A stretch of 64,000 nt of DNA from Corallococcus caeni (GCF_036245865.1 NZ_BTTW01000001.1:1736001-1800000); one strand, 5' to 3'; numbered from the stretch's first letter, positions 44,797 through 53,628 are shown. Translations and numbers: made by a program. The notes: generated by a model not told the origin, from the letters alone.

Positions 44797-45825
44797 ATGA
44801 CCGCGACGCTGCTGCTCACCGACCCGCTCTTCCTCCAGCACGACGCGGGTGAGGGCCACCCCGAGTCGCCCGCCCGCCTGCGGCGCATCCTCCAGGTGCT
44901 GGCGCGCAACCCCGTCGCGGGCACGGTGATGGCCCAGCCCCGCTCCGCCACGGACGCGGAGATTCTAGCGGTGCACACCCCGGCGCACCTGGACGCGATG
45001 GAGAAGCTGGGGGGCCGCTTCGAGCGGATCGACGAGGACACGGCGGTGTCGCCGGACAGCCTGGACGCGGCCCGGCTGGCGGCGGGCGCGGCGGTGCAGT
45101 CCGTGGAGGCGGTGATGGCGGGGCGCGCGAGGAACGCGTTCGCGCTGGTGCGGCCGCCGGGCCACCACGCGGAGCCGGGCCGGGCGATGGGCTTCTGCCT
45201 CTACAACAACGTCGCCATCGCGGCGGAGGCCGGACGGCGGCTGGGGGCCGAGCGCGTGCTGGTGCTGGACTGGGACGTGCACCACGGCAACGGCACGCAG
45301 GCGGCGTTCTGGGGGCGGCGGGACGTGCTCTACCAGTCGGTGCACCAGTTCCCCTACTACCCGGGCAGCGGCGCGGCGCCGGAGGTGGGCCGGGGTGAGG
45401 GCCAGGGCTTCACGGTCAACTGCGGCCTGCCGGGCGGCAACACGGACGCGGACTACGGGATGATCTTCGAGGAGCTGCTGCTGCCGGTGGCGCAGGCGTA
45501 CCGGCCGGACCTGATGCTGGTGTCCGCGGGGTTCGACCCGCACCGCGCGGATCCGATTGGCGGCATGGACGTCACCGAGCGCGGCTTCGCGGCGATGTGC
45601 ACCGCCGTGCGCAAGCTGGCGGAGGAGGTCTCCGGCGGCAAGCTGGTGCTGGTGCTGGAGGGCGGCTATTCGCTGGAGGGGCTGTCGAACTCCGTGCACG
45701 CGTGCATCGAGGTGCTGGCGGGAAGGGATGACAGCTTCGCGTCCGGCGCCACCAACGCGGACGCGAGGGAGGCACTGGCCGCGAGCCGCGAAGCGCTCAA
45801 GCCGTACTGGGCCAGCGTGCGCTGA
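44797..45825 (+). CDS. Histone-deacetylase-family amidohydrolase
   Basis: 342 residues. Arginase-fold Zn hydrolase with all class signatures: [20 protein letters not shown] (catalytic His pair), [12 protein letters not shown] (Zn Asp and His), [14 protein letters not shown] (Zn Asp) and the LEGGYSLEG tyrosine loop. Bacterial members act as acetylpolyamine amidohydrolases, acetoin-utilisation proteins or protein deacetylases; class II-like appearance. ATG at 44797; an in-frame ATG at 44779 is possible. Divergent from the MCP gene with ~108 bases in between, convergent with the next lipoprotein gene. Confidence 0.93.
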   Translation: MTATLLLTDPLFLQHDAGEGHPESPARLRRILQVLARNPVAGTVMAQPRSATDAEILAVHTPAHLDAMEKLGGRFERIDEDTAVSPDSLDAARLAAGAAVQSVEAVMAGRARNAFALVRPPGHHAEPGRAMGFCLYNNVAIAAEAGRRLGAERVLVLDWDVHHGNGTQAAFWGRRDVLYQSVHQFPYYPGSGAAPEVGRGEGQGFTVNCGLPGGNTDADYGMIFEELLLPVAQAYRPDLMLVSAGFDPHRADPIGGMDVTERGFAAMCTAVRKLAEEVSGGKLVLVLEGGYSLEGLSNSVHACIEVLAGRDDSFASGATNADAREALAASREALKPYWASVR

Positions 45826-45834
45826 CGGGGCGTT

Positions 45835-46545
45835 TCAGTACAGCCTGCCGCTGTCCAGGGTGATGCCGGACAGCTCCACCAGGAACGCGCCCAGGTCATG
45901 GATGGGGCGCGCGGGTCCTTCCGGGTCCGGGCTGTGGATGCTCAACACCCGGTAGCGCCCTTCCCGGCCTCCTTCGAACAGCCACTCCGACCCGTCGAGG
46001 TACGCAACGGGGCGGGGAGTGAAGAAGCGGTCCATGGACCAGAAGCGGGCCGCCTCCAGATGCTGTCGCACGGCCTGCCACTGGGTGGGCGTGAGCAGGA
46101 TGCGTCGGTCGACGGTCAACGTCCCTTCCTCCATGCCGGACACCTTCACGTGCAGGGAGTGGAGAGGGCCCAGGTGTTCGATGCGGATGACAAAGGACTC
46201 ACGGGTTGAGGGGATCCACGTGAAGCGGTAGACCTCGACGCCGGGTGCCAGGGGCAGCAGCGGCCCTTCCTTCAAGGCCCGCAGCATGCCGGAGCACCAG
46301 CAGCGCCTGCTCTCCTGTCCACGCGCATCGTTGAACTCCGCCTCCAGCCAGGGCAACAGCGTCAGGGCGAAAGCTCCTCGCGGAAAGACATCGGGCAGGT
46401 GAGCCGGCCACTCGGTGCGGCAGGGTCCACTGCTCGGGAAGCCGTCTTCAATGAACCCCAGGGGCGGATCCGCTGGCGGTCGAACCGTGGCGCAGGCTCC
46501 GAGCAGCAACAGCAGTCCGCGAGCAGCGATGGCGGATGTCTTCAA
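45835..46545 (-). CDS. Putative lipoprotein, function unknown
   Basis: 236 residues. I chose the TTG at 46545 because AGGAGG lies just upstream at the right distance; ATGs at 46560 and 46578 are alternatives. The N-terminus (KTSAIAARGLLLLLGAC) ends in a good lipobox. The mature part contains four cysteines and several W/R-rich strands (WIPSTRESFVIRIEHLGPL, QWQAVRQHLEAARFWSMDRF). No family recognised, although it resembles other myxobacterial single-copy lipoproteins. Convergent with the deacetylase gene. Confidence 0.72.
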   Translation of the reverse strand: MKTSAIAARGLLLLLGACATVRPPADPPLGFIEDGFPSSGPCRTEWPAHLPDVFPRGAFALTLLPWLEAEFNDARGQESRRCWCSGMLRALKEGPLLPLAPGVEVYRFTWIPSTRESFVIRIEHLGPLHSLHVKVSGMEEGTLTVDRRILLTPTQWQAVRQHLEAARFWSMDRFFTPRPVAYLDGSEWLFEGGREGRYRVLSIHSPDPEGPARPIHDLGAFLVELSGITLDSGRLY

Positions 46546-46598
46546 GCCCCCTCCTGGCATGCCGCATACCGCATCCACATCAGGTGCAGCCTACTCCA

Positions 46599-48164
46599 TC
46601 ACCGGACGGGCTCCGTTGGCTGGCTCCTGACGGAAAACGGCTCCGCACGGAACAGCACCGTCTTCAGCGTTGCCTCCAAGAGGTGCTCCGCGTCCGGGAC
46701 GGGTTCATTCCACCGCGCCGCCACCATGCCGTCCGGTCGCACGAGGCAGGCACCACCGTCCCCTACCCCATACGCGTGCTGCCAGCCGTAGACCACGTGG
46801 ACCCGCAGCGGCACGAGCTCCGCGCTGCGCCACGCCTCACTCCCCGCGAGCAGGACGAAGCCATTCCCAAGCAGGTCCAGCGTCGACTTGCGCCCGTCCG
46901 GTCCATCCAGCCACACGTGCGGCGCGCGCGTGCCGGGCTCGCCCGTGGGGACAAACGTCTTCGGCAACGGTGGCCCTTCACCGTAGCGGTAGCCGAGGGT
47001 GACAGCATCGTCGTCGACGAGGACCGCGTCCGCCGGAAGCTCCTGCTTCGCCATCTTCAGCGCGAGCAGCGCGGCCTGGTTCGCGGTGGCAGCCGCCACG
47101 GGCCGTCGCTCGGCGTCGTAGGTCTCCAGCAGCGCGGGCCCCGCGTGGCCGTTCAGCACTGCGGCCAGCTTCCAGGCCAGGTTCGCCGCGTCGTGGATGC
47201 CGGTGTTGGCGCCAAAGCCTCCCGTGGGTGGCATCTGGTGCGCGGCGTCCCCCGCGAGGAAGACACGGCCCGAACCGAAGCGCTCCGCGACCCGCTCCGC
47301 CGCCTCCCACACGAACGTTCCGTGGAACGTGGGCGTCAGGTCCGGAATGCCCGTGACGGTGCGCAGTCGCTGTGTCCACCGGGCCTCCGTGAAGTCATCG
47401 GCCGTCTCACGGGCCAAGTCGAGCCGGGTCGCGTGGATCCACCGGTCCCTCACGTCCGTGGCCGCGATGACGCCGCCCACCTCCGGATGCGTGAGCACCG
47501 CGAAGCCCAGCGGCACCTCCCGCTGCACAGGCGAGAGGTCGGCCTCGAAGAGCGTGGAGATGTTGTGGCCAAAGGAGCCCCGTCCTCGCTGTGAGATGCC
47601 CAGCGCCTCACGCACCGGACTGCGCACCCCATCCGCGCCAATCAGATACGTCGCCTGCACGGTGGACACCGTGCCCGTGTCGCGGTCGAGCACCGTGGCC
47701 CGTACTCCCTGCGCATCCTGCGTGAAGCCCGTCAGCTCGTGACGGAAGCACACCTCCACGTCCTGGCTCCTCACGGCCTTCAAGAGGATGGGCTCCAGCC
47801 GATCCTGCCCCAGGAAGACGAACGGACACGGGCTGAGGTCCATCCGCTGCGTGGAGACCGTCCGCGTCTTCCACGAATGCACCGGCCCCGCGAGAGTGAC
47901 GGCCACCAGCTCTCCGACGACCGTGCCCTCGGGAACCGCCCCGGCCTGCTCCACGTCTTCTCTGGCGCACGTGGACCGCAACAACTCCACCGTGCGCGCG
48001 TGGAAGCCGCGTGCCCGCGGATGGAGCGACGTGCCCGCGTGCTTCTCGATGATCAGCGCGCGCACGCCCTGGTGGGCGAGGAACAACGCGGTCGACAGCC
48101 CCACGAGGCCGCCTCCGACGATGAGCACGGGGACCTGACGCACCTGCGAGGGATGGGCTTGCAT
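46599..48164 (-). CDS. FAD-dependent aromatic hydroxylase (PheA/TetX/RdmE-type monooxygenase)
   Basis: 521 residues from ATG 48164. Rossmann motif VPVLIVGGGLVGLSTALFLA, the RPRARGFHARTVELL substrate-site region, LIGADGVRSPVRE (DG motif) and GRVFLAGDAAHQMPPTGGFG (GD motif). C-terminal ~150 residues form the thioredoxin-like domain of phenol hydroxylases (LDLLGNGFVLLAG). Oxidises an aromatic or polyketide substrate with NAD(P)H and O2. Its start shares the GCATGC sequence with the divergent AraC remnant, which probably was its regulator. Confidence 0.88.
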   Translation of the reverse strand: MQAHPSQVRQVPVLIVGGGLVGLSTALFLAHQGVRALIIEKHAGTSLHPRARGFHARTVELLRSTCAREDVEQAGAVPEGTVVGELVAVTLAGPVHSWKTRTVSTQRMDLSPCPFVFLGQDRLEPILLKAVRSQDVEVCFRHELTGFTQDAQGVRATVLDRDTGTVSTVQATYLIGADGVRSPVREALGISQRGRGSFGHNISTLFEADLSPVQREVPLGFAVLTHPEVGGVIAATDVRDRWIHATRLDLARETADDFTEARWTQRLRTVTGIPDLTPTFHGTFVWEAAERVAERFGSGRVFLAGDAAHQMPPTGGFGANTGIHDAANLAWKLAAVLNGHAGPALLETYDAERRPVAAATANQAALLALKMAKQELPADAVLVDDDAVTLGYRYGEGPPLPKTFVPTGEPGTRAPHVWLDGPDGRKSTLDLLGNGFVLLAGSEAWRSAELVPLRVHVVYGWQHAYGVGDGGACLVRPDGMVAARWNEPVPDAEHLLEATLKTVLFRAEPFSVRSQPTEPVR

Positions 48165-48645
48165 GCCCGGAGATATAGCGCCCGGCCGCAACCCGGTCCT
48201 GGCGCAACGGGTGGTCCATCCGGCGAATCGTGACGCGCGGACCCAGCGGGCCCTGGAGCGCATCGTGATGGAGGACGCGGACGCCCTGCGCACGGAGGAC
48301 CTGGCGGAAGTCGCTGGCCTGTGCCGCGCCCCCTCCCTGCGGGCCTCCCGCGCCAGCATGGGCGAAAGCCCCACCCGGTCCCCCCAAGGCTACCGGCAGG
48401 AGCGCGCGGCGGAGCGGCTCCGCCAGGGCCAGGCCGGGTCCGTGATGGCGACCGCGCGCATGTGCGGCTTCGAAGACCTGGCCGCTTCGCCCGGGTCTTC
48501 CGTTCCCGCTTCGGCTGCGCGCCCCGCGAGTACCGCGCGCCATGGACGAGAAGGCCGCCAGGAGTTCGTCAACCCATCCTGCCTCGAAGTTCTCCGCGAG
48601 GCCCCGCACCTCGCGGAGCGGTGGTGGGCCCGACGGTGTGCATGA
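48163..48645 (+). pseudogene. Frameshifted AraC-family regulator remnant
   Basis: The frame from 48163 encodes DLAEVAGLCRAPSLRASRA, ESPTRSPQGYRQERAAERL and ATARMCGFEDLA, which align to the first and second HTH of an AraC/GlxA-type DNA-binding domain. The expected end, RFARVFRSRFGCAPREYR, is encoded in the +1-shifted frame at ~48484-48540, so a single base is missing around 48481-48484 (GGCCGC instead of GGCCCGC). After the shift neither frame ends sensibly. The N-terminal sensor part is absent or unrecognisable. The remnant is divergent from the monooxygenase gene. A sequencing error cannot be excluded. Confidence 0.7.
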
Positions 48646-48700
48646 ACGACGCCAAGGCGAGTCCACGTGCAGCGGCGCCCTGCCGGGAGCGCCCTCTCCA

Positions 48701-48725
48701 AACCTGTCCGACAGTCGGACAGGTT
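48701..48725. promoter_or_regulatory. Perfect 25-bp palindrome, candidate operator or mobile repeat
   Basis: Arms AACCTGTCCGAC (48701-48712) and GTCGGACAGGTT (48714-48725) are exact reverse complements around one central A, ~95 bases before the GntR start. Perfect 12-bp symmetry is far beyond chance. It could be the GntR autoregulatory operator, or a dispersed REP-like element. Confidence 0.7.
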
Positions 48726-48819
48726 CGCGCCGCCTGGCGCCCCAGGACGGGCTGGCCGCGCATCCATGTCAGACCCCCGTGGTTTGGTGCACGAGGCTTG
48801 GGCGAGGAGGGCGACGGTG

Positions 48820-50010
48820 ATGGTGCGGGTGGGACTCGTGGCGTACGTGGAGGAGCAACTCGAGCGCGCGATTGCGCTGGGGATGCTGCCGAGGGGACAG
48901 TTCGGCTCGGAAGAGAAGCTGGCGCGTGAGTTTGGGTGCTGCCGGGGCACCGTGCGGGAGGCGCTGCGGCGGCTGGCGGCGCGAGGGCTGGTGGTGCAGC
49001 GCTCCGGACGCAAGACGCGCGCGGTGGCGCTGGATGAGTCGCTGACGCTGGAGAACCTGGGCCTGGCGCTGCATGACGAACGCCGCCCGGAGTGCCGTCG
49101 GCTGCTGGAGGGCTTCTTCAGCCTCAAGCGGCAGGTGCTGGTGGAGCTCCTGGCCGACTGCTGCACGAGGGCCTCCGACGCGGCCCTGGGCCAGTTGGAG
49201 GACGCCTGCTTCTGGCTTTCGGACGCGGCGCGCTGGAATCCTGGCGAGCGCTGCGCACAGTGGGAGTTCGAGTTGCTGCGGCTCGCGGCCCGGGCTGCGG
49301 AGCGTCCAGGGCACCTGCTCCTCATCCAGTCACTGCAGCGGGCTTTACGGGGCAACGCGACCCGGCTGCTGTCCCTCATGGGCGGCGAGACGCTGCGCCA
49401 GTGGGTCTTCTGCGCGATAGAGGCCCTGCGAAATCGCGACGCGCGGGCGCTCCAGCACGAGCTACCGGCGCTGCTGAAGGCGTGCGATGAGCGCGTGCTG
49501 GAGGACTTCGCCCCCGTCCCCCAGGAGCAGGAGTCCCCCGAGGCCGAGTGCCCCCCGGAGTGCCTCCCTGACGTCCCCGCTTCAGCCTCCGCGCAGGACG
49601 ATGCGCCCGCCGCGGGCCCATGCGTGGAGGAGCGTGGCCCTGACCACCTCGCGCCAGCCGCCGGGGCAACGGGAGCGCTCGGCATTGGCCCCCGCGTCCA
49701 CGAGGGAGACCTTCCCGTGGAGCCGGACCGCGGGACGCCGCGGATTCCAGCCGCCCCAGGCCTTACTCCCGGCGAGCCGCAGGGTGCGTGCTCCCCTGTG
49801 GACGTGACGGGCGCGGCCCCGGGAAACATCCCCGACTGTCGAGCGGGTGGGAGCGCTTCGTCTCAGGAAGAGGAGCCGCTTGCGCGAGGAGAAGCGCAAG
49901 GCGAGCGGGCCGCCTCATGGCCCCCAGGGGCCCGTCCCCACCACGAGGACGGTGGGCAGTGCGCCTCTGACGCCTCCATGGCCCAGACGCCAGAACCCCC
50001 CGCTTCATGA
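48820..50010 (+). CDS. GntR-family transcriptional regulator with unusual C-terminal tail
   Basis: 396 residues from ATG 48820 (GTG 48817 also possible), GAGGAGG upstream. The N-terminal winged helix is clear: VAYVEEQLERAIALGMLPRGQ, SEEKLAREFGCCRGTVREAL, RLAARGLVVQRSGRKTRAVAL. Residues ~90-235 form a helical effector domain (FCD-like in position; ligand unknown). Residues from ~240 are Pro/Glu/Ala-rich, low complexity and atypical for GntR proteins; this part might be read-through into non-conserved sequence, but the frame is open with normal codon bias. The upstream palindrome probably regulates it. Neighbours give no clear target besides the convergent LURP-one gene. Confidence 0.82.
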   Translation: MVRVGLVAYVEEQLERAIALGMLPRGQFGSEEKLAREFGCCRGTVREALRRLAARGLVVQRSGRKTRAVALDESLTLENLGLALHDERRPECRRLLEGFFSLKRQVLVELLADCCTRASDAALGQLEDACFWLSDAARWNPGERCAQWEFELLRLAARAAERPGHLLLIQSLQRALRGNATRLLSLMGGETLRQWVFCAIEALRNRDARALQHELPALLKACDERVLEDFAPVPQEQESPEAECPPECLPDVPASASAQDDAPAAGPCVEERGPDHLAPAAGATGALGIGPRVHEGDLPVEPDRGTPRIPAAPGLTPGEPQGACSPVDVTGAAPGNIPDCRAGGSASSQEEEPLARGEAQGERAASWPPGARPHHEDGGQCASDASMAQTPEPPAS

Positions 50011-50071
50011 GCGGCGACAGCCCTTCGTGCCCACTCGGGCCCTTGAGGCGGAGCGCCCGCGCAGATGGACC

Positions 50072-50695
50072 TCAGCCGCCGGACTGGCGTCCTTCGATGG
50101 CGCACAGGAGCACCGCCGCGGCGATGCCCAGGCGCCGGTCCAACTGGCGCTGCGTGTCCATGGAGAAGTCGAGGTCGATCTTCTGGATGAACGGGTTGAA
50201 GTGCTGCCGGAAGCTGAAGACCTGCGCGCCGCCCAGGGTGCCGGTGAAGGTCTGCGGGATGAGGTTGGTGAGGAAGCGCCGCACGAGCGCCAGCAGCATG
50301 CTGTCCTCCTCAATCCGCCCCACCTCCTGGCCGTCCACGTCCAGCACCAGCCACGTGTCGCGCAGCATGGAGCTCAGGGCCTTGCGGCGCAGCGCGCCCA
50401 CGCGCTCGCCGGTGGCCGCGTCGGTGACGTCGTAGGTGGCGCCGAAGTCCAGGATGCTGCGCGCCTGGATGGTGATGAGCTCCTCCTGCATGTCCTCGCC
50501 GCTGTAGATGCGCAGGTCCTCCTTCAGCTTGAAGGCCTTCATCTTCGAGTAGAAGGCGACGTTGCCCGCCTCGTCGTAGATGTGGAACGCGCCGCCGAAC
50601 AGCTTGAAGAACTTGCGGCGGATCATGTAGCGGGACTGGCCGAGGCGCCCGGAGGCGAGCTCGCTCCGGGGACGGGTCTGGAGGGCGGAGGACAT
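50072..50695 (-). CDS. LURP-one-related / scramblase-like protein
   Basis: 207 residues. The sequence RYMIRRKFFKLFGGAFHIYDEAGNVAFYSKMKAFKLKEDLRIY reads as the start of the LURP-one/tubby-like beta-barrel fold, which binds membranes or lipids; later blocks (ELITIQARSILDFGATYDV, ATGERVGALRRK) repeat the strand pattern, and the C-terminal hydrophobic helix (LGIAAAVLLCAIEG) resembles the single helix of phospholipid scramblases. Function in bacteria is unclear. ATG at 50695. It lies 42 bases downstream of the effector-like gene on the same strand and may be its partner. Confidence 0.78.
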   Translation of the reverse strand: MSSALQTRPRSELASGRLGQSRYMIRRKFFKLFGGAFHIYDEAGNVAFYSKMKAFKLKEDLRIYSGEDMQEELITIQARSILDFGATYDVTDAATGERVGALRRKALSSMLRDTWLVLDVDGQEVGRIEEDSMLLALVRRFLTNLIPQTFTGTLGGAQVFSFRQHFNPFIQKIDLDFSMDTQRQLDRRLGIAAAVLLCAIEGRQSGG

Positions 50696-50737
50696 GGCCT
50701 TCCTCCCTAGCGCGAAGCGGCACGCGGGGCCAGGGGG

Positions 50738-51547
50738 CTACTTGATGCCCTGCTTCGCCTTGCTCTCCGCCACGGCCTTCTGCGCGGTGGCGTGGATGTT
50801 GTCGAACTGGGCGCGGTACACGTCCGAGTGGCTCTTGCCCGTCTGCTTGTTCGCGACGTTCTGGCGCGCCCAGTAGCTGTCGAAGCTGGGGTCCGCGCCC
50901 TCCAGGCGCTTGCCGAAGCGGTCCATCTCCTTGGGCCAGCCCTGGTTGTCGATGCCGTGCTTCATCACGTCATGGTGGCGCTTGATGCCGTCGTACTCGA
51001 TGCGCTCCATGCTCTTGGCGAAGTTCTCGCGCCGGGCGTTCAGGTCCCCGCCGAAGGCCGGCTTGCCCAGCACGGCGTTGAGCTCGTTCTGGAAGGCATC
51101 GCTGGTGACCTTGCTGAACTTCTTCTGCTGCGCGGCGTTGGTGGCCTCGAAGGCCATGACGCTGGCGCGCTTGGGGCCCGTGAGGTCCGGCCGCAGGCCG
51201 ATCTGGTTGTCCTTCTTGTAGAACATGCCGCCATGGACCTGGTCCTTGGTGACGACGTTGACGGGCTTGCCGTCGGACGCCTTCGCGGCGTCGTCCACCA
51301 GCGCCGCGTACTTCGGGTTCTTCAGCATCTCCTCGTGGGCCATCTTGTCGTAGACGGCATGCATCGAGGGGTCCGTGGGCGGCTTCTGGACCGGCGGCTG
51401 CTGCACGGTGTTGGGCCCCTGGGTCCGCTGCTTCTTCTGCGGCGGCCCCTCCACCTCCGGCTTTCGGATGGACGAGGTGAGGTCGTCGTGCTTGCGCTTC
51501 ACCGGAAGCGACGGGCCTGAGCTGAACTTGGAGATTCCGCGGGGCAT
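50738..51547 (-). CDS. Effector-like protein with nuclear-localisation-like basic clusters
   Basis: 269 residues from ATG 51547, AGGAG upstream. No signal peptide. The N-terminus is disordered, rich in Pro, Gln and Ser, with two basic clusters, PVKRKH (15-20) and QKKQR (37-41), ~18 residues apart, closely resembling a bipartite nuclear localisation signal. The C-terminal domain (~residues 70-260) is charged and alpha-helical: VYDKMAHEEMLKNPKYAALVDDA, KDNQIGLRPDLTGPKRASVMAFEATNAAQQKKF, DGIKRHHDVMKHGID, QNVANKQTGKSHSDVYRAQF. No HExxH or other catalytic motif is obvious; the MAFEATNA helix sits where a metalloprotease HExxHA helix might be. Family not recognised. Confidence 0.78.
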   Translation of the reverse strand: MPRGISKFSSGPSLPVKRKHDDLTSSIRKPEVEGPPQKKQRTQGPNTVQQPPVQKPPTDPSMHAVYDKMAHEEMLKNPKYAALVDDAAKASDGKPVNVVTKDQVHGGMFYKKDNQIGLRPDLTGPKRASVMAFEATNAAQQKKFSKVTSDAFQNELNAVLGKPAFGGDLNARRENFAKSMERIEYDGIKRHHDVMKHGIDNQGWPKEMDRFGKRLEGADPSFDSYWARQNVANKQTGKSHSDVYRAQFDNIHATAQKAVAESKAKQGIK

Positions 51548-51659
51548 GGGGGCGCTCCTGAGGGGAGGGGCTGGAGGAACTGGAAGCGCAGGATAACGCC
51601 CGCCATGGCCCGGTGAACACGCCGCGTCACGCACGGCGTGTCCGAACTTCAAACATCCA

Positions 51660-53591
51660 TCAGTAGCAGAGGTAGTTGTCGTACCAGTCGTGGGGATCCG
51701 CACTCTCATGGATGAGCGTGCACTGCTTGCCCTCGATGGGGCCAGCCGGCGACCAGGAGAACTGCAGCGGGCTGCTGGTGGGCACGCAGAGGTAGTTATC
51801 ATTCCACGTGTGCCCCGCGGGCTCTGACGACTCGTAGATTTGCGTGCAGCGCATGCCGGCGATGGGGCCCGCGCTGCTCCACTGGATGCCGTAGTCCACG
51901 GTGGAGCACAGGAAGTTGTCGTTCCACGTATTGGGATCCGCCGCCTCATGCACCTGGGTGCAGTAGCGGCCGGCGATGGGGCCCGCGCCGGACCAGGACA
52001 GGGCCGGCGTTGCCTGGAGGCTCAGGATGGCCTGGCGCAGATTGGGCAGTCGGCCGATGTTGCGCGCATCCGCCGCCTGCGCCGTGCCCGTAGAGGCCAG
52101 CAGGCTGCGCAGATATCGCGGTTCCAGGGGATCAGACCCGCGCGCACGCGCCACGCCCTGGAGGCTCAGCGCCGAGCCGGTGACGATGGGCGACGCGCTG
52201 GACGTGCCGCTGAAGGTGCCCGTGTAGTACTGGTCCTCGCCGTAGGCGGAGCCGAACAGGTCGCCGTAGCCCATGGACGCCACGCTCTCACCCCAGCCGT
52301 GCACGTCCACGCGCGAGCCGAAGTTCGTCCAGCACATGGGGACGCGCGTGGTGGCGGTGCTCGCGCCCACCACGATGGCGCCCGAGTCGCGTACGCCGCG
52401 GTTGAAGGCGCCGCCGTACGCGGCCTCGTCCAGGTTGGCGCTGCCGTTGCCCGCCGCCTCCACCACGGTGACGCCGTTGGCGGTGGCCGTGGCGATGGCG
52501 TCGTAGTTGGCCTGCCAGTACTCCATCGCGATGTAGTTGCACTGGCCCTGGTTGCAGGTACAGGGCGTGCTGTCCGCCGGCCCCTGCGCGTGCAGTTCAA
52601 TCAGGATGACGCCGCCACGTCCCACCGCCGACGCCGCGTTGGCGATGGCGGCGGCGGTGCCCTGCGAGGCCGCCGACACGCCCACCGTCGCGCCGTGCGC
52701 GATGCCCGTCACGCCATAGCCGTTGGCCGTGCCCACGATTTCACCCAGCACCGCGGTGCCGTGGTTGCGCCAGCCCAGGTCGTTGTACTGCGCGCCCAGC
52801 TGGGTGAAGAGGCCCGGCATGTCCTCGTGCGTGGTGCGCCAGCCGCCCTCGATGTCCACGAAGCGGATGCCCGCGCCGTTGCCACCGGCCACGCCCCAGG
52901 CATAGCGCGCGTCCACGCCGCTGGGGGCCGCGTTGAGGTAGCCCTGGTTGCCCTCGTACAGCGGCGTCGTGGGGGCGATGTCCGCGGCGGCGAGCAGGCT
53001 CCGCAGCGCGGGCTCCATGCCGAAGTTCACCATGGCGGGCTCCGCGGGAGGCTCCGCGTACGCCACCTCCACGCTGTCCAGCGCGTTGAGCGCGGCGACG
53101 AGCTCCGCCACGCGCTCCGAGGTGGTGCCCGGCACGAGCGGCACCGCGTAGTACAGGTCGAGGTCCGCCAGCTGGCGGCCGCTCTCGGACTCGCCCAGCA
53201 CCTTGCGGGCCTCCAGCGAGGCCTCGTCGTCGGTGAAGAGGCGACGGAGGGAGGAGGCCCGCGGCGCGCGCTCCAGCAGGGCCTGCGCGGCCTTCACGTC
53301 ACCGTCGAGCCGGGCCTCGGAGAGCCCCCGCCCGGCGAGCAGCGAGCGCTCGGCCCCGGAGCGCTCCGCCGCGAGCGCGCGCAGCGCATTGCCCCGCAGG
53401 CGCACGCGGCTGCCCTCGTGGAACTTCACCACCAGGCGCTCCACGGGCGTGCCCGACGGCAGCGCCTTCTGGAGGCGCTTGTCGGCGGCGACGCGGGGCA
53501 GCGGCTCCTGCGATGCGGCGAAGGCGGTGGTGCACAGCGTGAGCCCGACGAGCGCGCCCGTCAGGCGGGATGCGAAACGTGAAGGAGACAT
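51660..53591 (-). CDS. Secreted subtilisin-like (S8) serine protease with C-terminal DNxLC repeats
   Basis: 643 residues with a Sec signal peptide (RFASRLTGALVGLTLCTTAFAA). An inhibitor-I9-like propeptide region (residues ~30-200) precedes the catalytic domain. The triad is Asp246 (FVDIEGGW), His277 (RNHGTAVLGEI) and Ser464 (GTSSASPIV). DSTPCTCNQGQC and paired cysteines suggest disulfides. The last ~130 residues hold three ~45-residue repeats of form SxAGPIxGxxCTxxxEsadPxxWxDNxLC, each with two Cys, ending at the C-terminal Tyr. These resemble carbohydrate-binding or adhesion repeats. Predatory or nutritional proteolysis is likely. Confidence 0.92.
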   Translation of the reverse strand: MSPSRFASRLTGALVGLTLCTTAFAASQEPLPRVAADKRLQKALPSGTPVERLVVKFHEGSRVRLRGNALRALAAERSGAERSLLAGRGLSEARLDGDVKAAQALLERAPRASSLRRLFTDDEASLEARKVLGESESGRQLADLDLYYAVPLVPGTTSERVAELVAALNALDSVEVAYAEPPAEPAMVNFGMEPALRSLLAAADIAPTTPLYEGNQGYLNAAPSGVDARYAWGVAGGNGAGIRFVDIEGGWRTTHEDMPGLFTQLGAQYNDLGWRNHGTAVLGEIVGTANGYGVTGIAHGATVGVSAASQGTAAAIANAASAVGRGGVILIELHAQGPADSTPCTCNQGQCNYIAMEYWQANYDAIATATANGVTVVEAAGNGSANLDEAAYGGAFNRGVRDSGAIVVGASTATTRVPMCWTNFGSRVDVHGWGESVASMGYGDLFGSAYGEDQYYTGTFSGTSSASPIVTGSALSLQGVARARGSDPLEPRYLRSLLASTGTAQAADARNIGRLPNLRQAILSLQATPALSWSGAGPIAGRYCTQVHEAADPNTWNDNFLCSTVDYGIQWSSAGPIAGMRCTQIYESSEPAGHTWNDNYLCVPTSSPLQFSWSPAGPIEGKQCTLIHESADPHDWYDNYLCY

Positions 53592-53628
53592 CCGGTTCTC
53601 CCGGTGTGGAAGGGAACGTCCTCGACGC

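Noticed and set aside
49500-50010. Separate gene in the C-terminal part of the GntR protein
   Set aside because: It is continuous with the regulator, has no start or ribosome site of its own, and is low complexity.
50738-51547. Zinc metalloprotease activity of the effector-like protein
   Set aside because: The helix MAFEATNA lacks the two histidines of HExxH and no alternative zinc ligands were seen.
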